Made by a program: the position numbers and the translations under genes. Source: Erythrobacter fulvus (GTDB lineage: Bacteria; Pseudomonadota; Alphaproteobacteria; Sphingomonadales; Sphingomonadaceae). From it: DNA of 64,000 nt. How positions within the stretch are numbered: position 1 is the first letter of the stretch; every line of letters starts with the position of its first letter. Shown in pieces: positions 46,611 to 55,593 of this stretch. Location: positions 161,406 to 225,405 of the forward strand of contig NZ_JAQQXQ010000006.1 of the NCBI RefSeq assembly GCF_028595285.1, read 5' to 3'. The notes under the pieces were generated by a model. That model saw nothing but the letters and a program-made list of their open reading frames with translations. It was not told the origin of the DNA and made no database searches.

Positions 46611-47135
46611 TTAATCCAGAAAACAGATCATCGCGCAGCGCCGGTCGGCGGGCAGGCCGTCATCGACCTCGTTCGCCAACTCGCCCGCTAGCCGCGGGTG
46701 GGCATCCAAGGCTGTGACTTCCTCGAAGCCGAGGCGGGCATAGAAGGGCGCGTTCCACGCCACCTCGCGGAAGGTGGTGAGGGTGAGCGCGGCGATGCCG
46801 GAATTGCGCGCGTCGATCTGCGCGGCGCGCACCAGTCCGGCCCCGATGCCGCGCCGCTGGAAGGCGGGGGCGACGTCCATTTCCCAGATATGGAGTTCGC
46901 GGCTGAAGCGTTCTGCCACCAGAAATCCCGCCATTGTCTCCCCGACATGCGCGGCAAGGCAATGCCCCTTGCGGATCAGGCGCACGAAGTCTGCCGGTGA
47001 GCGGGTGCGGGTAAAATCCAGTCGCTCCAGCCCCGGTTGGCCTGCAAAGGCGACGGCAGCGGCCCGTTCGATCTCCGGCATGGCCTGGGCATCCTCCGGG
47101 CGCGCCAGTCGCAACGACCAGTCGCGGCCGCTCAT
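46611..47135 (-). CDS. GNAT N-acetyltransferase
   Basis: This 174-aa protein has WSLRLARPEDAQAMPEIERAA, the acetyl-CoA loop DVAPAFQRRGIGAGLVRAA and the downstream NAPFYARLGFEEV, all typical of GNAT enzymes. Its stop is 12 bases from the convergent desaturase, and its start overlaps the lptG stop (ATGA), so it is the third gene of an lptF-lptG operon. Confidence 0.86.
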   Translation of the reverse strand: MSGRDWSLRLARPEDAQAMPEIERAAAVAFAGQPGLERLDFTRTRSPADFVRLIRKGHCLAAHVGETMAGFLVAERFSRELHIWEMDVAPAFQRRGIGAGLVRAAQIDARNSGIAALTLTTFREVAWNAPFYARLGFEEVTALDAHPRLAGELANEVDDGLPADRRCAMICFLD

Positions 47136-48241
47136 TCCTCGGTCCGGATCAGCACGGTCTCGCCCAGCAGCAGGAACAGCAGGAACGGCGCCCAGGCGGC
47201 GAGGAAGGGCGGGTATCCGCCGAAACTGCCCATCGCCAGCGCGGCATTATCGACCACGAAATAGGCAAAGCCCAGCGCCATGCCGATGATCGCGCGCACG
47301 AAAAGCTGGCCCGAACGTGCCAGACCGAAGGCGGCGATCGAGCCCAGTAGCGGCATTAGCAGCGCCGAAAGCGGGCCGGACAGCCGGTGCCACCACTTGG
47401 CCCGCATTTCCTCGGTCCGGCGGCCCGCGGCCTCGAAGGCGGCAATCGTATCGGACAATTCCCAGAAGCTCTGCGAATCCGGATCGATCGCCTGCAAGTC
47501 GATCTGCGCGGGGCTCAGCTCCTTGCCCACAACCATCGTGTCGAGCCGTTCGGTGGTGGCGCCGGCTACGTCGAAGAGCACCGGATTTTCCATTCGCCAG
47601 CCGGGCGCGGCATAGGTTGCGCGGGGGCTGCGGATCTGTTCGCGGATGATCCCCGACGGCGCACGTTCGTACCAGCTAACATTGGTAAGCACGATGTTTT
47701 CGCCCCGGCCGCTCAGCGTCGCCGCCGAAAGGATGCTGCGCCCGTCGGTGAGATAGACGTTCGATCGGACCTGGCCGGTGCCTGCCTGTGCCTCGGGAAT
47801 GGGGCCGTATTCCGCCGCCTCCCATGCCTTCAGGGTGGCGTTGGCGCGGGTGACGATCCTTTCGTTGAAACCGAAGCTGGCCAGCGACACCAGCGCTGCC
47901 GTCAGCAGCAGCGGTGCCAGCACCTGATGCGCGGACAGCCCGGCCGCTTTCATCGCCACCACTTCGCTGTTCTGGTTCAGTGTCACCAGCGTGATCAGCG
48001 TCGCCAGCAACACTGAATAGGGCAGGAAGCGCGAGGCCAGCTGCGGCGCGCGCAAGCTTGCATAGCGTAGGATTTCGGCCTGTCCGTTACCGGGAGCTGC
48101 GAGGATGTCGCCGGTTTCGGCGAGCAGGTCGAGCGCTAGCAGCACCAGCACCAGCATGACGAGCACCGAAAGGATGCGCACCACGAACATCTTCGCAAGG
48201 TAAAGCGTCAGCGTGCGCGAAGGAAAGAAATCGAGCTGCAT
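47132..48241 (-). CDS. lptG: LPS export ABC transporter permease LptG
   Basis: This 369-aa protein has N-terminal TM helices (TLTLYLAKMFVVRILSVLVMLVLVLL), the LptF/G signature NQNSEVVAMKAAGLSAHQVL, a periplasmic beta-jellyroll (about 130-270) and C-terminal TM helices. With LptF, LptB and LptC it extracts LPS from the inner membrane. The ATG at 48241 is 8 bases after the lptF stop. Confidence 0.92.
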   Translation of the reverse strand: MQLDFFPSRTLTLYLAKMFVVRILSVLVMLVLVLLALDLLAETGDILAAPGNGQAEILRYASLRAPQLASRFLPYSVLLATLITLVTLNQNSEVVAMKAAGLSAHQVLAPLLLTAALVSLASFGFNERIVTRANATLKAWEAAEYGPIPEAQAGTGQVRSNVYLTDGRSILSAATLSGRGENIVLTNVSWYERAPSGIIREQIRSPRATYAAPGWRMENPVLFDVAGATTERLDTMVVGKELSPAQIDLQAIDPDSQSFWELSDTIAAFEAAGRRTEEMRAKWWHRLSGPLSALLMPLLGSIAAFGLARSGQLFVRAIIGMALGFAYFVVDNAALAMGSFGGYPPFLAAWAPFLLFLLLGETVLIRTEE

Positions 48242-48248
48242 TGTCTGC

Positions 48249-49484
48249 CTATTCCGCAGGTGCCAGATCGGAAGCCGCCGGATGTCCGCGCGGACGGCGC
48301 CGTTTGAACAGCTTTGCCACCCGCTTCGACAGCTTCGCAAAGGCGGTTTCCAGCGCACCGATTGCCTGCCCGCCTGGCACATAGGCGACGCGGTAATACA
48401 TCCACAGGATCAGCGCGGCGAACAGCACGAACGGCACCCAGAAGGCGAGGATCGGGTCGATCCGGCCGAGCGACGCGACATCCTCTCCGTACTGGTTGAC
48501 CTTGTGATAGGCGACCACCATCACGATCGACACGAACACGCCCAGCGCGCTGGTCGATCGTTTCGGCGGAATTGCCAGCGCCACCGCCAGCAGCGGCATC
48601 AGGAACATCATCACGATTTCCACCAGCCGGAAATTGAAGCTGGCGACACTGGCATCGCGTTCGCGCGGGGCGCTCTTGTCGTTCCAGCCGATGCTGAGGA
48701 GTTCGGGCAGGATATATTCGCGCGTCGCATCGCCGCGGGCGCGAAATTCCTCGATCGCGGGCAGATCGATCGGCAGATCGTGGCGGCTGAAGCTGAGCAC
48801 GCGCGGGGTGTTGCTGCCGGTGTCCTGAATGATCGTGCCTTCGGTCAGCCGCAGAATGATGGTGTCGGGATTGTCGCGTGTGGCAAGGAACGCACCCTCG
48901 CGCGCGCTGATCGAAAGCACCTGCCCCTTGCTGTTGGAAACCCGCGCGAAAATGCCGATCAGGCGCCGGCCTTCGTCCTCGCTCCCCTCGATCCGCAGCG
49001 CCATGCGATCGGCCAGGGTGGTGAATTCGCCGACCTTGATCGACGCACCGAGCGCGCCCGAGCGCAGTTCGTATTCCATCTGCTCGTAATAATAGCGGCT
49101 GACCGGCTGGATATAGAACACCAGCGCGACATTGACCGCCACCAGCACCAGCGTGATCAAATAGGGAATGCGCAGCAGCCGGTTATAGGACAGCCCCACC
49201 GCGCGCATCGTATCGAGTTCGCTGGAGGTCGCTAGTTTGCGAAAGGCGAGCAAGACGCCGAGCAGCAGTCCCAGCGGAATCGCGAGGCTGGCATATTCCG
49301 GGATCAGCGCGCCCAGCATCTTGAACACCACCGCCACCGGCCCGCCTTCGACCGCGACGAAATCGAACAGGCGTAGCATCTTGTCGAGCATCAGCAGCGA
49401 TGCGGCGAGCGCAAACACTCCCAGCATCGGCATGATCACCAGCCGGAAGATGTAGCGATCGATGCTGGGCAGAAGTTTGAGCAC
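48249..49484 (-). CDS. lptF: LPS export ABC transporter permease LptF
   Basis: This 411-aa protein starts SIDRYIFRLVIMPMLGVFAL, then the LptF motif LAFRKLATSSELDTMRAVGLSYNRLL, a periplasmic jellyroll and three closing TM helices. Start codon is GTG at 49484. It forms the transmembrane core of the Lpt exporter with LptG, encoded next. A basic C-terminal tail (SKRVAKLFKRRRPRG) is cytoplasmic. Confidence 0.92.
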   Translation of the reverse strand: MLKLLPSIDRYIFRLVIMPMLGVFALAASLLMLDKMLRLFDFVAVEGGPVAVVFKMLGALIPEYASLAIPLGLLLGVLLAFRKLATSSELDTMRAVGLSYNRLLRIPYLITLVLVAVNVALVFYIQPVSRYYYEQMEYELRSGALGASIKVGEFTTLADRMALRIEGSEDEGRRLIGIFARVSNSKGQVLSISAREGAFLATRDNPDTIILRLTEGTIIQDTGSNTPRVLSFSRHDLPIDLPAIEEFRARGDATREYILPELLSIGWNDKSAPRERDASVASFNFRLVEIVMMFLMPLLAVALAIPPKRSTSALGVFVSIVMVVAYHKVNQYGEDVASLGRIDPILAFWVPFVLFAALILWMYYRVAYVPGGQAIGALETAFAKLSKRVAKLFKRRRPRGHPAASDLAPAE

Positions 49485-49587
49485 CTGTAGTCCCGCCTGA
49501 TCCGCGTCCCTTGGGGTGCCCTAGCGACCAAAGCCGCCTGCGTCATGCCCCAATTGGCCTATCCTGTTGCCAGGGTGAGCGCCGCAT

Positions 49588-50094
49588 TTACCAGAACCGG
49601 CTGCCGGGAACACCCTTGAACGGCCCTGCCTCGCGCGATGTGATCCAGCCGCCGTAGAACCCGCCCGGCTGCGGCCTTACCTGCTCGCCGTCCACCAGCA
49701 CTTCGTCGAATGGCGCGGCGTAGAAGGCGATATGCCCGGCAATCCCCGCAAAGGGCGGCGTGGGCGAGGGGTAAGACCAGCCCGCACCCGCTATGGTCTC
49801 CCCGTCGATGACGAGGTCCCAATATCCGGCCTGTCCCTTCCATTCGCACAGAGAGCGCGCCGGATTGGGGCGCAGATATTCCATCGCGATGTCGTTTTGC
49901 GGGAGATAATAGGTCGGCGGGTGCGAGGTTTCGAGCGTGCGCCATGCAGCCCGGCTATCGGCCAGCACGATGCCGCGATGGACGATCCGGATATGACGCG
50001 GGGTCGGTTCGGCGATGGCGGGGCGGGGGTAGTCCCACACGCTTTCCTGTCCCGGCAACACGGGATCGGGATCGGGGTGGTGGGCTTGCCTCAC
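49588..50094 (-). CDS. DUF427-domain protein
   Basis: This 168-aa protein matches DUF427: [60 protein letters not shown] and AWSYP-like [24 protein letters not shown]. The fold is a small beta domain of unknown function. The GTG start overlaps the clpS stop, so it is coupled to clpS. Confidence 0.88.
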   Translation of the reverse strand: MRQAHHPDPDPVLPGQESVWDYPRPAIAEPTPRHIRIVHRGIVLADSRAAWRTLETSHPPTYYLPQNDIAMEYLRPNPARSLCEWKGQAGYWDLVIDGETIAGAGWSYPSPTPPFAGIAGHIAFYAAPFDEVLVDGEQVRPQPGGFYGGWITSREAGPFKGVPGSRFW

Positions 50095-50495
50095 GCCTTC
50101 TCAAGCGTGCATTGCAGCGGGTGCTGGTTCTGGCGGGCGAAGTCCATCACCTGATTGACTTTGGTTTCGGCCACTTCGTAGGTGAAGATCCCGCACACGC
50201 CGACGCCGCGCTGGTGAACGTGGAGCATCACGCGGGTGGCCTGTTCCAGATCCATCCCGAAAAAGCGCTTGAGCACCAGCACCACGAATTCCATCGGGGT
50301 GTAATCGTCGTTCAGCATCAGCACTTTGTACTGGCTCGGCTTCTTCGGCTTGGCGCGGGTCTTGGTGGCGATGCCGACCTGACCGGCCCCGTCGCCGCTG
50401 TCATCCTTGCCGCCATCTTCGTCGCCCGCACGCGGCGCAGCGACGAGCGGCAGCTCGGCACATTCGGCGAGATCGGGCAGGGGCGGGAATGGCAT
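50091..50495 (-). CDS. clpS: ATP-dependent protease adaptor ClpS
   Basis: This 134-aa protein has a disordered N-terminus and the ClpS core: [51 protein letters not shown] and the MEF/VL residues form the N-degron pocket. It delivers N-end-rule substrates to ClpAP. Confidence 0.95.
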   Translation of the reverse strand: MPFPPLPDLAECAELPLVAAPRAGDEDGGKDDSGDGAGQVGIATKTRAKPKKPSQYKVLMLNDDYTPMEFVVLVLKRFFGMDLEQATRVMLHVHQRGVGVCGIFTYEVAETKVNQVMDFARQNQHPLQCTLEKA

Positions 50496-50554
50496 GAGCC
50501 TCCATTATGGGATTCGTAGGCGCCAGTGCAAGCGGTTGCTGCGCCGGAGCGGCC

Positions 50555-50592
50555 AAAAGAAAAGGCCGGCCAGACACGGGGTCTGGCCGGCC
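50555..50592 (-). terminator. intrinsic terminator of the phasin gene
   Basis: A perfect 12-bp stem, GTCTGGCCGGCC (50592-50581 read leftward) with GGCCGGCCAGAC (50564-50575), is followed on the minus strand by a T-rich tract (50563-50555). Confidence 0.88.
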
Positions 50593-50665
50593 AGCGCCTT
50601 TCGGCGCGCTCTCGTGAACCGGGTTGGGAGAGAGAGGAGAGAGGCCCGGTCCAGGAACTTGTCGC

Positions 50666-51427
50666 TTACGCGGCCTTCGAGATCTTCTCGGCGGCGACGC
50701 TGACGCGGTTCGAAATCGGGGCGAAGGCGTCGTTGTAGAGCTTCATCAGGGTTTCGGTGCGCTTCGAACCGAAGGCAACCATCGCGTCGAAGTTGCGACG
50801 GGCGATTTCGCCCTGCAGCTGCATCAGTTCGGTCGGCGACTTGATCGCGGCAACCTTCTTGGCATCTTCGGTAACGGTTTCGAGCACGGCCTTGCCGGTT
50901 TCGAGGTCGCTCTTCACGATGTTCTGCGCACCGGCGAAGAAGATCTTGCCGCTTTCGACGACGGCTTCGACGTTGGCCTTGCCGAATTCACCGGCTTCGC
51001 CCGCCAGTTCAGCGGTCTTGGCGTAGGCGGTCTTGGCACGGGTCTGGACGTCAGCCAGCATATCCTTGGCGGTGGCGGTGATGTCGGTGTTCTTGGCAGT
51101 GGCCATGATGGTATCCTTGATCTTGATAACGGGGTTGGTCTTGGGAGCCGCGGCGGGCTTGGTCGCCTTGGGGGCGGCCTTCTTCGCGGCAACCGGCTTC
51201 TTCGGCGCGGCAGGCTTCTTGGCCGCAGGCTTCTTGGCCACGACCTTCTTCGCGGCAGGCTTCTTGGCGACAGCCTTGGGAGCGGCCGGCTTCTTCACGG
51301 CAGGCGCCGCTTCGGCCTTCGGCGCCGCAACGGTCTTGGCGGCGGCTTCGGCATAGGCCTTCTCGGCAGCCGCATCGATCTTGGCGACGGGAGCCTTGGC
51401 GGCAGCAGTGGTTTCAACTTCGGACAT
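50666..51427 (-). CDS. phaP: phasin with Ala/Lys/Pro-rich N-terminal arm
   Basis: This 253-aa protein has an N-terminal half (about 30-95) of AAKKPAAKK-type repeats resembling histone H1 tails, followed by a Phasin_2 domain (about 110-253) with ATAKDMLADVQTRAKTAYAK, GKIFFAGAQNIVKSDLETGK and FDAMVAFGSKRTETLMKLYNDA. Phasins coat PHA granules. The gene lies 113 bases downstream of phaC and has its own promoter and TGC palindromes. The basic arm may bind DNA and link granules to the nucleoid, as PhaM/PhaF-like proteins do; that is inference. Confidence 0.9.
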   Translation of the reverse strand: MSEVETTAAAKAPVAKIDAAAEKAYAEAAAKTVAAPKAEAAPAVKKPAAPKAVAKKPAAKKVVAKKPAAKKPAAPKKPVAAKKAAPKATKPAAAPKTNPVIKIKDTIMATAKNTDITATAKDMLADVQTRAKTAYAKTAELAGEAGEFGKANVEAVVESGKIFFAGAQNIVKSDLETGKAVLETVTEDAKKVAAIKSPTELMQLQGEIARRNFDAMVAFGSKRTETLMKLYNDAFAPISNRVSVAAEKISKAA

Positions 51428-51442
51428 GATGACCTCGCTTCA

Positions 51443-51459
51443 TGTTGCACTGCACAAAA
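51443..51459. promoter_or_regulatory. TGC-rich operator-like site 1 at the phaP promoter
   Basis: TGTTGCA-C-TGCACAAAA is an imperfect inverted repeat overlapping the -10 region of phaP. It shares TGTGCAGTGCA with site 2. TGC-rich palindromes are the known binding pattern of PhaR-type repressors of phasin genes. Confidence 0.6.
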
Positions 51460-51483
51460 TAGCGATTGCAGATGCGAAGTCAA
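51456..51483 (-). promoter_or_regulatory. phaP sigma70 promoter
   Basis: On the minus strand TTGACT (51483-51478) and TATTTT (51461-51456) are 16 bases apart and end 28 bases before the phaP ATG. It is bracketed by two TGC palindromes. Confidence 0.6.
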
Positions 51484-51486
51484 GTC

Positions 51487-51507
51487 TTTTTGTGCAGTGC
51501 ACAAAAA
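51487..51507. promoter_or_regulatory. TGC-rich operator-like site 2 upstream of the phaP -35
   Basis: A perfect palindrome: arms TTTTTGTGCA (51487-51496) and TGCACAAAAA (51498-51507) around one G. It lies 3 bases upstream of the predicted -35 of phaP and shares its core with site 1. Confidence 0.7.
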
Positions 51508-51540
51508 GCGCGAAATATCCCTAAAATCAGCGGTATGTGC

Positions 51541-53496
51541 CTAACGCGTCTTCACATAGCGTCCCGGCGCATCCTCGATCACGCTGTCGCCCTTGCCGCC
51601 CGGCACGCGCTTGCCCTTGGCCGGAACCCGCGCGTCGGATTGCTTGTGCAGCCATTCGAGCCAGTGCGGCCACCAGCTGCCGGGATGCTCCTCGGCGCTT
51701 TCGACGAAAGCCTTCAGGGACGGTGCGGCGCTGTCGCCCAGCCAGTACTGGTACTTGTTGGCGGCAGGCGGATTGACGACGCCTGCGATATGGCCCGATC
51801 CGGCCAGCAGGAACTCCATCGGGCCCTTGAAGTGTTCGGTGATGCGCCACACGCTTTCGGCCGGAGCGATGTGATCCTCGCGCCCGGCCTGCACGAAGGC
51901 GGGGGTGGCAACGCGGGTCAGATCGATCGGCGTGCCGTCGGCGCTAAGCGCGTCGGGCACCACCAGCTTGTTGTCGCGATAGAGGTCGCGCAGGTAGGCG
52001 TCGTGCCACCTGGCCGGAAGGTTAGTGACGTCGCCGTTCCAGTGCAGCAGGTCGAAGGCCGGGTAATCCTCGCCCAGCAGGTAATTGTTGACGACGTAGT
52101 TCCAGATCAGATCCTTGCCGCGCAGCGCATTGAAGGTCGCCGCGAGATAGCGCCCGTCGAGATAGCCCTGCGGCGACAGCTGCCCGATCATCTCCAGCTG
52201 CCCGTCGTCGATGAAATGCTTCAGATCGCCGCCCTTCTCGAAATCGACCTGTGCGGTGAAGAAGGTGGCGCTCTTGACCTTGTCGGCCTCTCCCCGCCGC
52301 GCCAGCACCGCCAGCGTCGCGGCCAGCGTGGTCCCTGCGACGCAGTAGCCGATGGTATGGACGTCCGGCACATCAAGGCGCGTGCGAACATGGTCAATCG
52401 CTTCAATCTGGGCGCGGATGTAATCGTCCCACACGACATCAGCCATGGTTTCGTCGGCCGATTTCCAGCTGACCACGAAGACCGAGATGCCCTGATCCAC
52501 CGCCCACTTGATGAAGCTCTTCTTCGGCGTCAGGTCGAGGATGTAGAAACGGTTGATCCACGGCGGGAAGATCACCAGCGGCACTTCCAGCACGTTTTCG
52601 GTCGAAGGCGTGTACTGGATCAGCTGGTAGAGCGGGGTTTCGTGCACCACCCTGCCCGGACTTGCCGCCAGATTTTCGCCCAGCGTGAAGGCGTTTGGAT
52701 CGGTATGGGTCAGCTGCCCGCGCTTCAGATCGTTGATGAGGTGCTGCATCCCGCGCACAAGGTTCTGGCCGCGGGTCTCGACTGTGCGCTTCAACACGAC
52801 CGGATTGGTGAGCAGGAAATTGTCGGGGCTCATCGCCTCGGCCAGCGCGCCGACCGCGAATTCGAGCTGCTGGCGTTTGACCGCATCGAGGCCGTCCATG
52901 CATTTCACCGCGTTGCGGAAATATTCCGCCAGCATCAGATAGGTCTGGTGCAGCAGCAGGAACGCGGGATGTTCGCGCCATGCCGGATCGGCAAAGCGGC
53001 GATCATTCTTGGGCAAAGCGGCCGGATCGGGGGCGGCGCTGGCACCGCCGGTCGCCGCTCCGGCGAGGAATTGCTGGGCCACGCCCTGCCACAATTGCAG
53101 CGAATCCTGCGCCAGCTTGGCCTGCGCGGCGAACAGATCCTTGGGCATCTGGCCGAGCATCGACTGCGAGATCACCAGCCACTGCGCCGGATCGAGGGGG
53201 TTGGTGCCCTTGGTCGCCTTTTGCGCCGCGGCCTGTGCCTGATGCGCGGCGAAGTCGATCCAGAGCTGCTGCAACTGCGCGCTTGCGTTGGCCCATTCGC
53301 CCAGTTCGCCGACATCGACACCCTGCGGCATCAGCGCCTTCATCGCTTCGGGCGTCATTGCGCCGCCACCTGACCCGCCGAGCGCGCCGGAGAACAGTTC
53401 GCGCATTGCCTCGCCCTGCATGTCGAAGAAGCCGCGAATGCTGTCCGCGGCCGCGCCCATCATGTCGCCGGTTGCCGAATCCGTGTCGTTTGCCAT
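51541..53496 (-). CDS. phaC: class I poly(3-hydroxyalkanoate) synthase
   Basis: This 651-aa protein matches class I PhaC: N-terminal helical region (about 1-170), PhaC_N motif (RTVETRGQNLVRGMQHLINDL), VPLVIFPPWINRFYILDL, the lipase-like box TIGYCVAGTT with catalytic Cys385 and the closing GSGHIAGVVNPP histidine. It polymerises hydroxyacyl-CoA into storage polyester. The last residue of the box (AGT) differs from the common GG. Start 53496 is preferred; 53514 is possible. phaP follows on the same strand. Confidence 0.94.
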   Translation of the reverse strand: MANDTDSATGDMMGAAADSIRGFFDMQGEAMRELFSGALGGSGGGAMTPEAMKALMPQGVDVGELGEWANASAQLQQLWIDFAAHQAQAAAQKATKGTNPLDPAQWLVISQSMLGQMPKDLFAAQAKLAQDSLQLWQGVAQQFLAGAATGGASAAPDPAALPKNDRRFADPAWREHPAFLLLHQTYLMLAEYFRNAVKCMDGLDAVKRQQLEFAVGALAEAMSPDNFLLTNPVVLKRTVETRGQNLVRGMQHLINDLKRGQLTHTDPNAFTLGENLAASPGRVVHETPLYQLIQYTPSTENVLEVPLVIFPPWINRFYILDLTPKKSFIKWAVDQGISVFVVSWKSADETMADVVWDDYIRAQIEAIDHVRTRLDVPDVHTIGYCVAGTTLAATLAVLARRGEADKVKSATFFTAQVDFEKGGDLKHFIDDGQLEMIGQLSPQGYLDGRYLAATFNALRGKDLIWNYVVNNYLLGEDYPAFDLLHWNGDVTNLPARWHDAYLRDLYRDNKLVVPDALSADGTPIDLTRVATPAFVQAGREDHIAPAESVWRITEHFKGPMEFLLAGSGHIAGVVNPPAANKYQYWLGDSAAPSLKAFVESAEEHPGSWWPHWLEWLHKQSDARVPAKGKRVPGGKGDSVIEDAPGRYVKTR

Positions 53497-53671
53497 TACC
53501 AAACCCGTTCCCATATCCCGTGTGCGACCGGCACCATGATCGCGGCTGCCGTATCCGCGTGCGAGCGGCACTCTAGCGAAAACGCCTTCCCACTGCGACC
53601 GCTATTGGCCTAGGATGATAAATATCGCGGCGGCGCGAAGTGACCGGCGCGAAACAGGAAGACGACCGACG

Positions 53672-54871
53672 ATGAATGACCAATTCTACCGCATGAAGCG
53701 GATGCCCCCGTATGTGATCGCGGAGGTCAACGCGATGCGGCATGCCGCGCGGCTGGCGGGGCAGGACATCATCGATCTGGGCATGGGCAATCCCGATCAA
53801 CCGCCGCCGCAGCATGTCATCGACAAGCTGTGCGAAGTTGCGGCCAAGCCCGATGCCCACGGCTATTCGCAGTCAAAGGGCATTCCCGGTCTGCGCCGTG
53901 CGCAGGCAGGCTATTATGCACGCCGCTTCGGCGTCGATCTTGATCCCGAAAGCGAAGTGGTGGTGACGATGGGCTCGAAAGAGGGCCTCTCCAGCCTCGC
54001 CACTGCGATCATTGCGCCGGGTGATGTGGTGCTGGCGCCCAACCCGTCCTACCCGATCCATACCTTCGGTTTCATCATCGCCGGGGCCACCATCCGTTCG
54101 GTGCCGACGACGCCCGACGAGGAATATTGGCTGTCGCTCGAGCGGGCGATGAACTTCACCGTGCCGCGCCCCAGCGTGCTGGTGGTGAGCTACCCCTCCA
54201 ACCCGACGGCGGAGGTGGTTGATCTCGCCTTCTACGAAAGGCTGGTGGCATGGGCGCGCGAAAATCAGGTCTGGGTGATCAGCGATCTCGCCTATTCCGA
54301 GCTTTATTACGACGGCAAGCCCACGCCTTCGATCATGCAGGTCGAAGGGGCGAAGGATATCGCGATCGAATTCACGTCAATGTCCAAGACCTATTCGATG
54401 GCCGGCTGGCGCATGGGTTTTGCCGTCGGCAACCGCCAGCTGATCGCGGCGCTAACCCGGGTGAAGTCCTATCTCGATTACGGCGCCTTCACGCCGGTGC
54501 AGGCGGCGGCCTGCGTGGCATTGAACGGCCCGCAGGACATCGTCGAATCGAACCGCCAGCTCTATCACAAGCGCCGCGACGTGATGGTCGAGGCATTCGG
54601 TCGCGCGGGGTGGGATATCCCGCCGCCGCCCGCTTCGATGTTCGCATGGGCACCACTGCCGCCTGCGCTCAAGGAGATGGGCAGCCTTGAATTTTCCAAG
54701 CAGCTGCTCACCCAGGCCCAGGTCGCGGTTGCGCCGGGCGTGGGCTATGGCGAGAATGGCGAAGGCTACGTCCGGATCGCCATGGTCGAGAACGAGCAGC
54801 GGCTGCGGCAGGCAGCGCGCAACGTCAAACGCTACCTCCAGTCGCTCGGGGTCAACAGCTCGGCGGCCTAA
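53672..54871 (+). CDS. alaC: AlaC-type pyridoxal-phosphate aminotransferase
   Basis: This 399-aa class I/II aminotransferase has RMPPYVIAEVNAMRHAARLAG and DIIDLGMGNPDQPPP, closely following AlaC. The PLP lysine is in SMSKTYSMAGWRMGF, with YPSNPTAEVVD and ISDLAYSELYYDG nearby. AlaC makes alanine from pyruvate with glutamate; LL-diaminopimelate aminotransferase-like roles are the alternative. Start 53672 matches the family. Confidence 0.85.
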   Translation: MNDQFYRMKRMPPYVIAEVNAMRHAARLAGQDIIDLGMGNPDQPPPQHVIDKLCEVAAKPDAHGYSQSKGIPGLRRAQAGYYARRFGVDLDPESEVVVTMGSKEGLSSLATAIIAPGDVVLAPNPSYPIHTFGFIIAGATIRSVPTTPDEEYWLSLERAMNFTVPRPSVLVVSYPSNPTAEVVDLAFYERLVAWARENQVWVISDLAYSELYYDGKPTPSIMQVEGAKDIAIEFTSMSKTYSMAGWRMGFAVGNRQLIAALTRVKSYLDYGAFTPVQAAACVALNGPQDIVESNRQLYHKRRDVMVEAFGRAGWDIPPPPASMFAWAPLPPALKEMGSLEFSKQLLTQAQVAVAPGVGYGENGEGYVRIAMVENEQRLRQAARNVKRYLQSLGVNSSAA

Positions 54872-54914
54872 TCGGCGTAAACTGCTCCAAACCCGGTGCA
54901 ATCCGCGTTCGATT

Positions 54915-54937
54915 GGGTTACGCTAGTATGCTAACCC
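54915..54937. promoter_or_regulatory. inverted repeat upstream of the HTH gene, candidate operator
   Basis: GGGTTA (54915-54920) and TAACCC (54932-54937) flank 11 bases that include TAGTATGCT. It is 26 bases before the ATG of a DNA-binding protein gene, a normal place for autoregulation. Activity is inferred. Confidence 0.4.
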
Positions 54938-54962
54938 GCGATCGCAGCTGAAGGAGATCCCC

Positions 54963-55565
54963 ATGTCGTCCGGAGCCGCACGGCGGCTGACCGACAGGCA
55001 GCAAGCCGTGATGGAACGCATTGACCGGCGCGTCCCTATCAAGGTTATCGCGCAGGAACTCGGCGTATCCGAGACCCGGATCAACCAGCATATCCGCGCG
55101 CTCAAGGACATCTACGAAGCCGGGAGCCTTGGCGAACTGGTCGAGAATTACCGGGCGACGATCGCGCCGTCCGATGCCGACGCGCAGGCATCGGCGGAAG
55201 CGACCGGCCTGTCCGCCGCCGAGGTTTTCGGCCCCTTCAGCGAAGTTGCATACAACAAAAAGCAGATTAACCCGGCCTTCGATCCGGTCTTTTTGTCGGG
55301 CCGGGACGATCCTGGCCGACTGGTGATGAGCGACGCGATGCCGCTGATCGATCAGGCGCCCTGGCTTAGGCCGGGGGAACCGCGGGTCGTCCCCGGAGTG
55401 CTCGATGGTGAGCATGCCGTTCTGTTCCGGCTCGGGGCGATCGTTGGGATTGCATCGGGAATCCTGGCTGCTGTGGTGCTGACTGTCGTTGCGGCCGTCA
55501 CACTCAGCGAAGCGACAGAAGGCAAGGCGACCGTCTCCGTGGACAATGTGCAAGTCGCCGGGTGA
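54963..55565 (+). CDS. membrane-anchored LuxR-type helix-turn-helix protein
   Basis: This 200-aa protein has an N-terminal LuxR/GerE-type HTH (about 8-63: LTDRQQAVMERI, IKVIAQELGVSETRINQHIRAL), a linker, and a single C-terminal TM helix (about 153-180, LGAIVGIASGILAAVVLTVVAA) with a 20-residue outer tail. This places the DNA-binding domain in the cytoplasm, tethered to the membrane. No receiver domain is present. AAGGAGAT precedes the ATG. The next four genes on the same strand may be co-regulated. I do not recognise a named family. Confidence 0.82.
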   Translation: MSSGAARRLTDRQQAVMERIDRRVPIKVIAQELGVSETRINQHIRALKDIYEAGSLGELVENYRATIAPSDADAQASAEATGLSAAEVFGPFSEVAYNKKQINPAFDPVFLSGRDDPGRLVMSDAMPLIDQAPWLRPGEPRVVPGVLDGEHAVLFRLGAIVGIASGILAAVVLTVVAAVTLSEATEGKATVSVDNVQVAG

Positions 55566-55593
55566 GCACCGGGACCGGACGAAAGAACCCCCG

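Noticed and set aside
50980..51340. Histone H1-like protein reading of the phasin N-terminus
   Set aside because: The Lys/Ala/Pro arm is continuous with a Phasin_2 domain and downstream of phaC, so it is a phasin with a basic arm.
51466..53373. Long plus-strand open frame across phaC
   Set aside because: Antisense to phaC, which shows all PHA synthase motifs.
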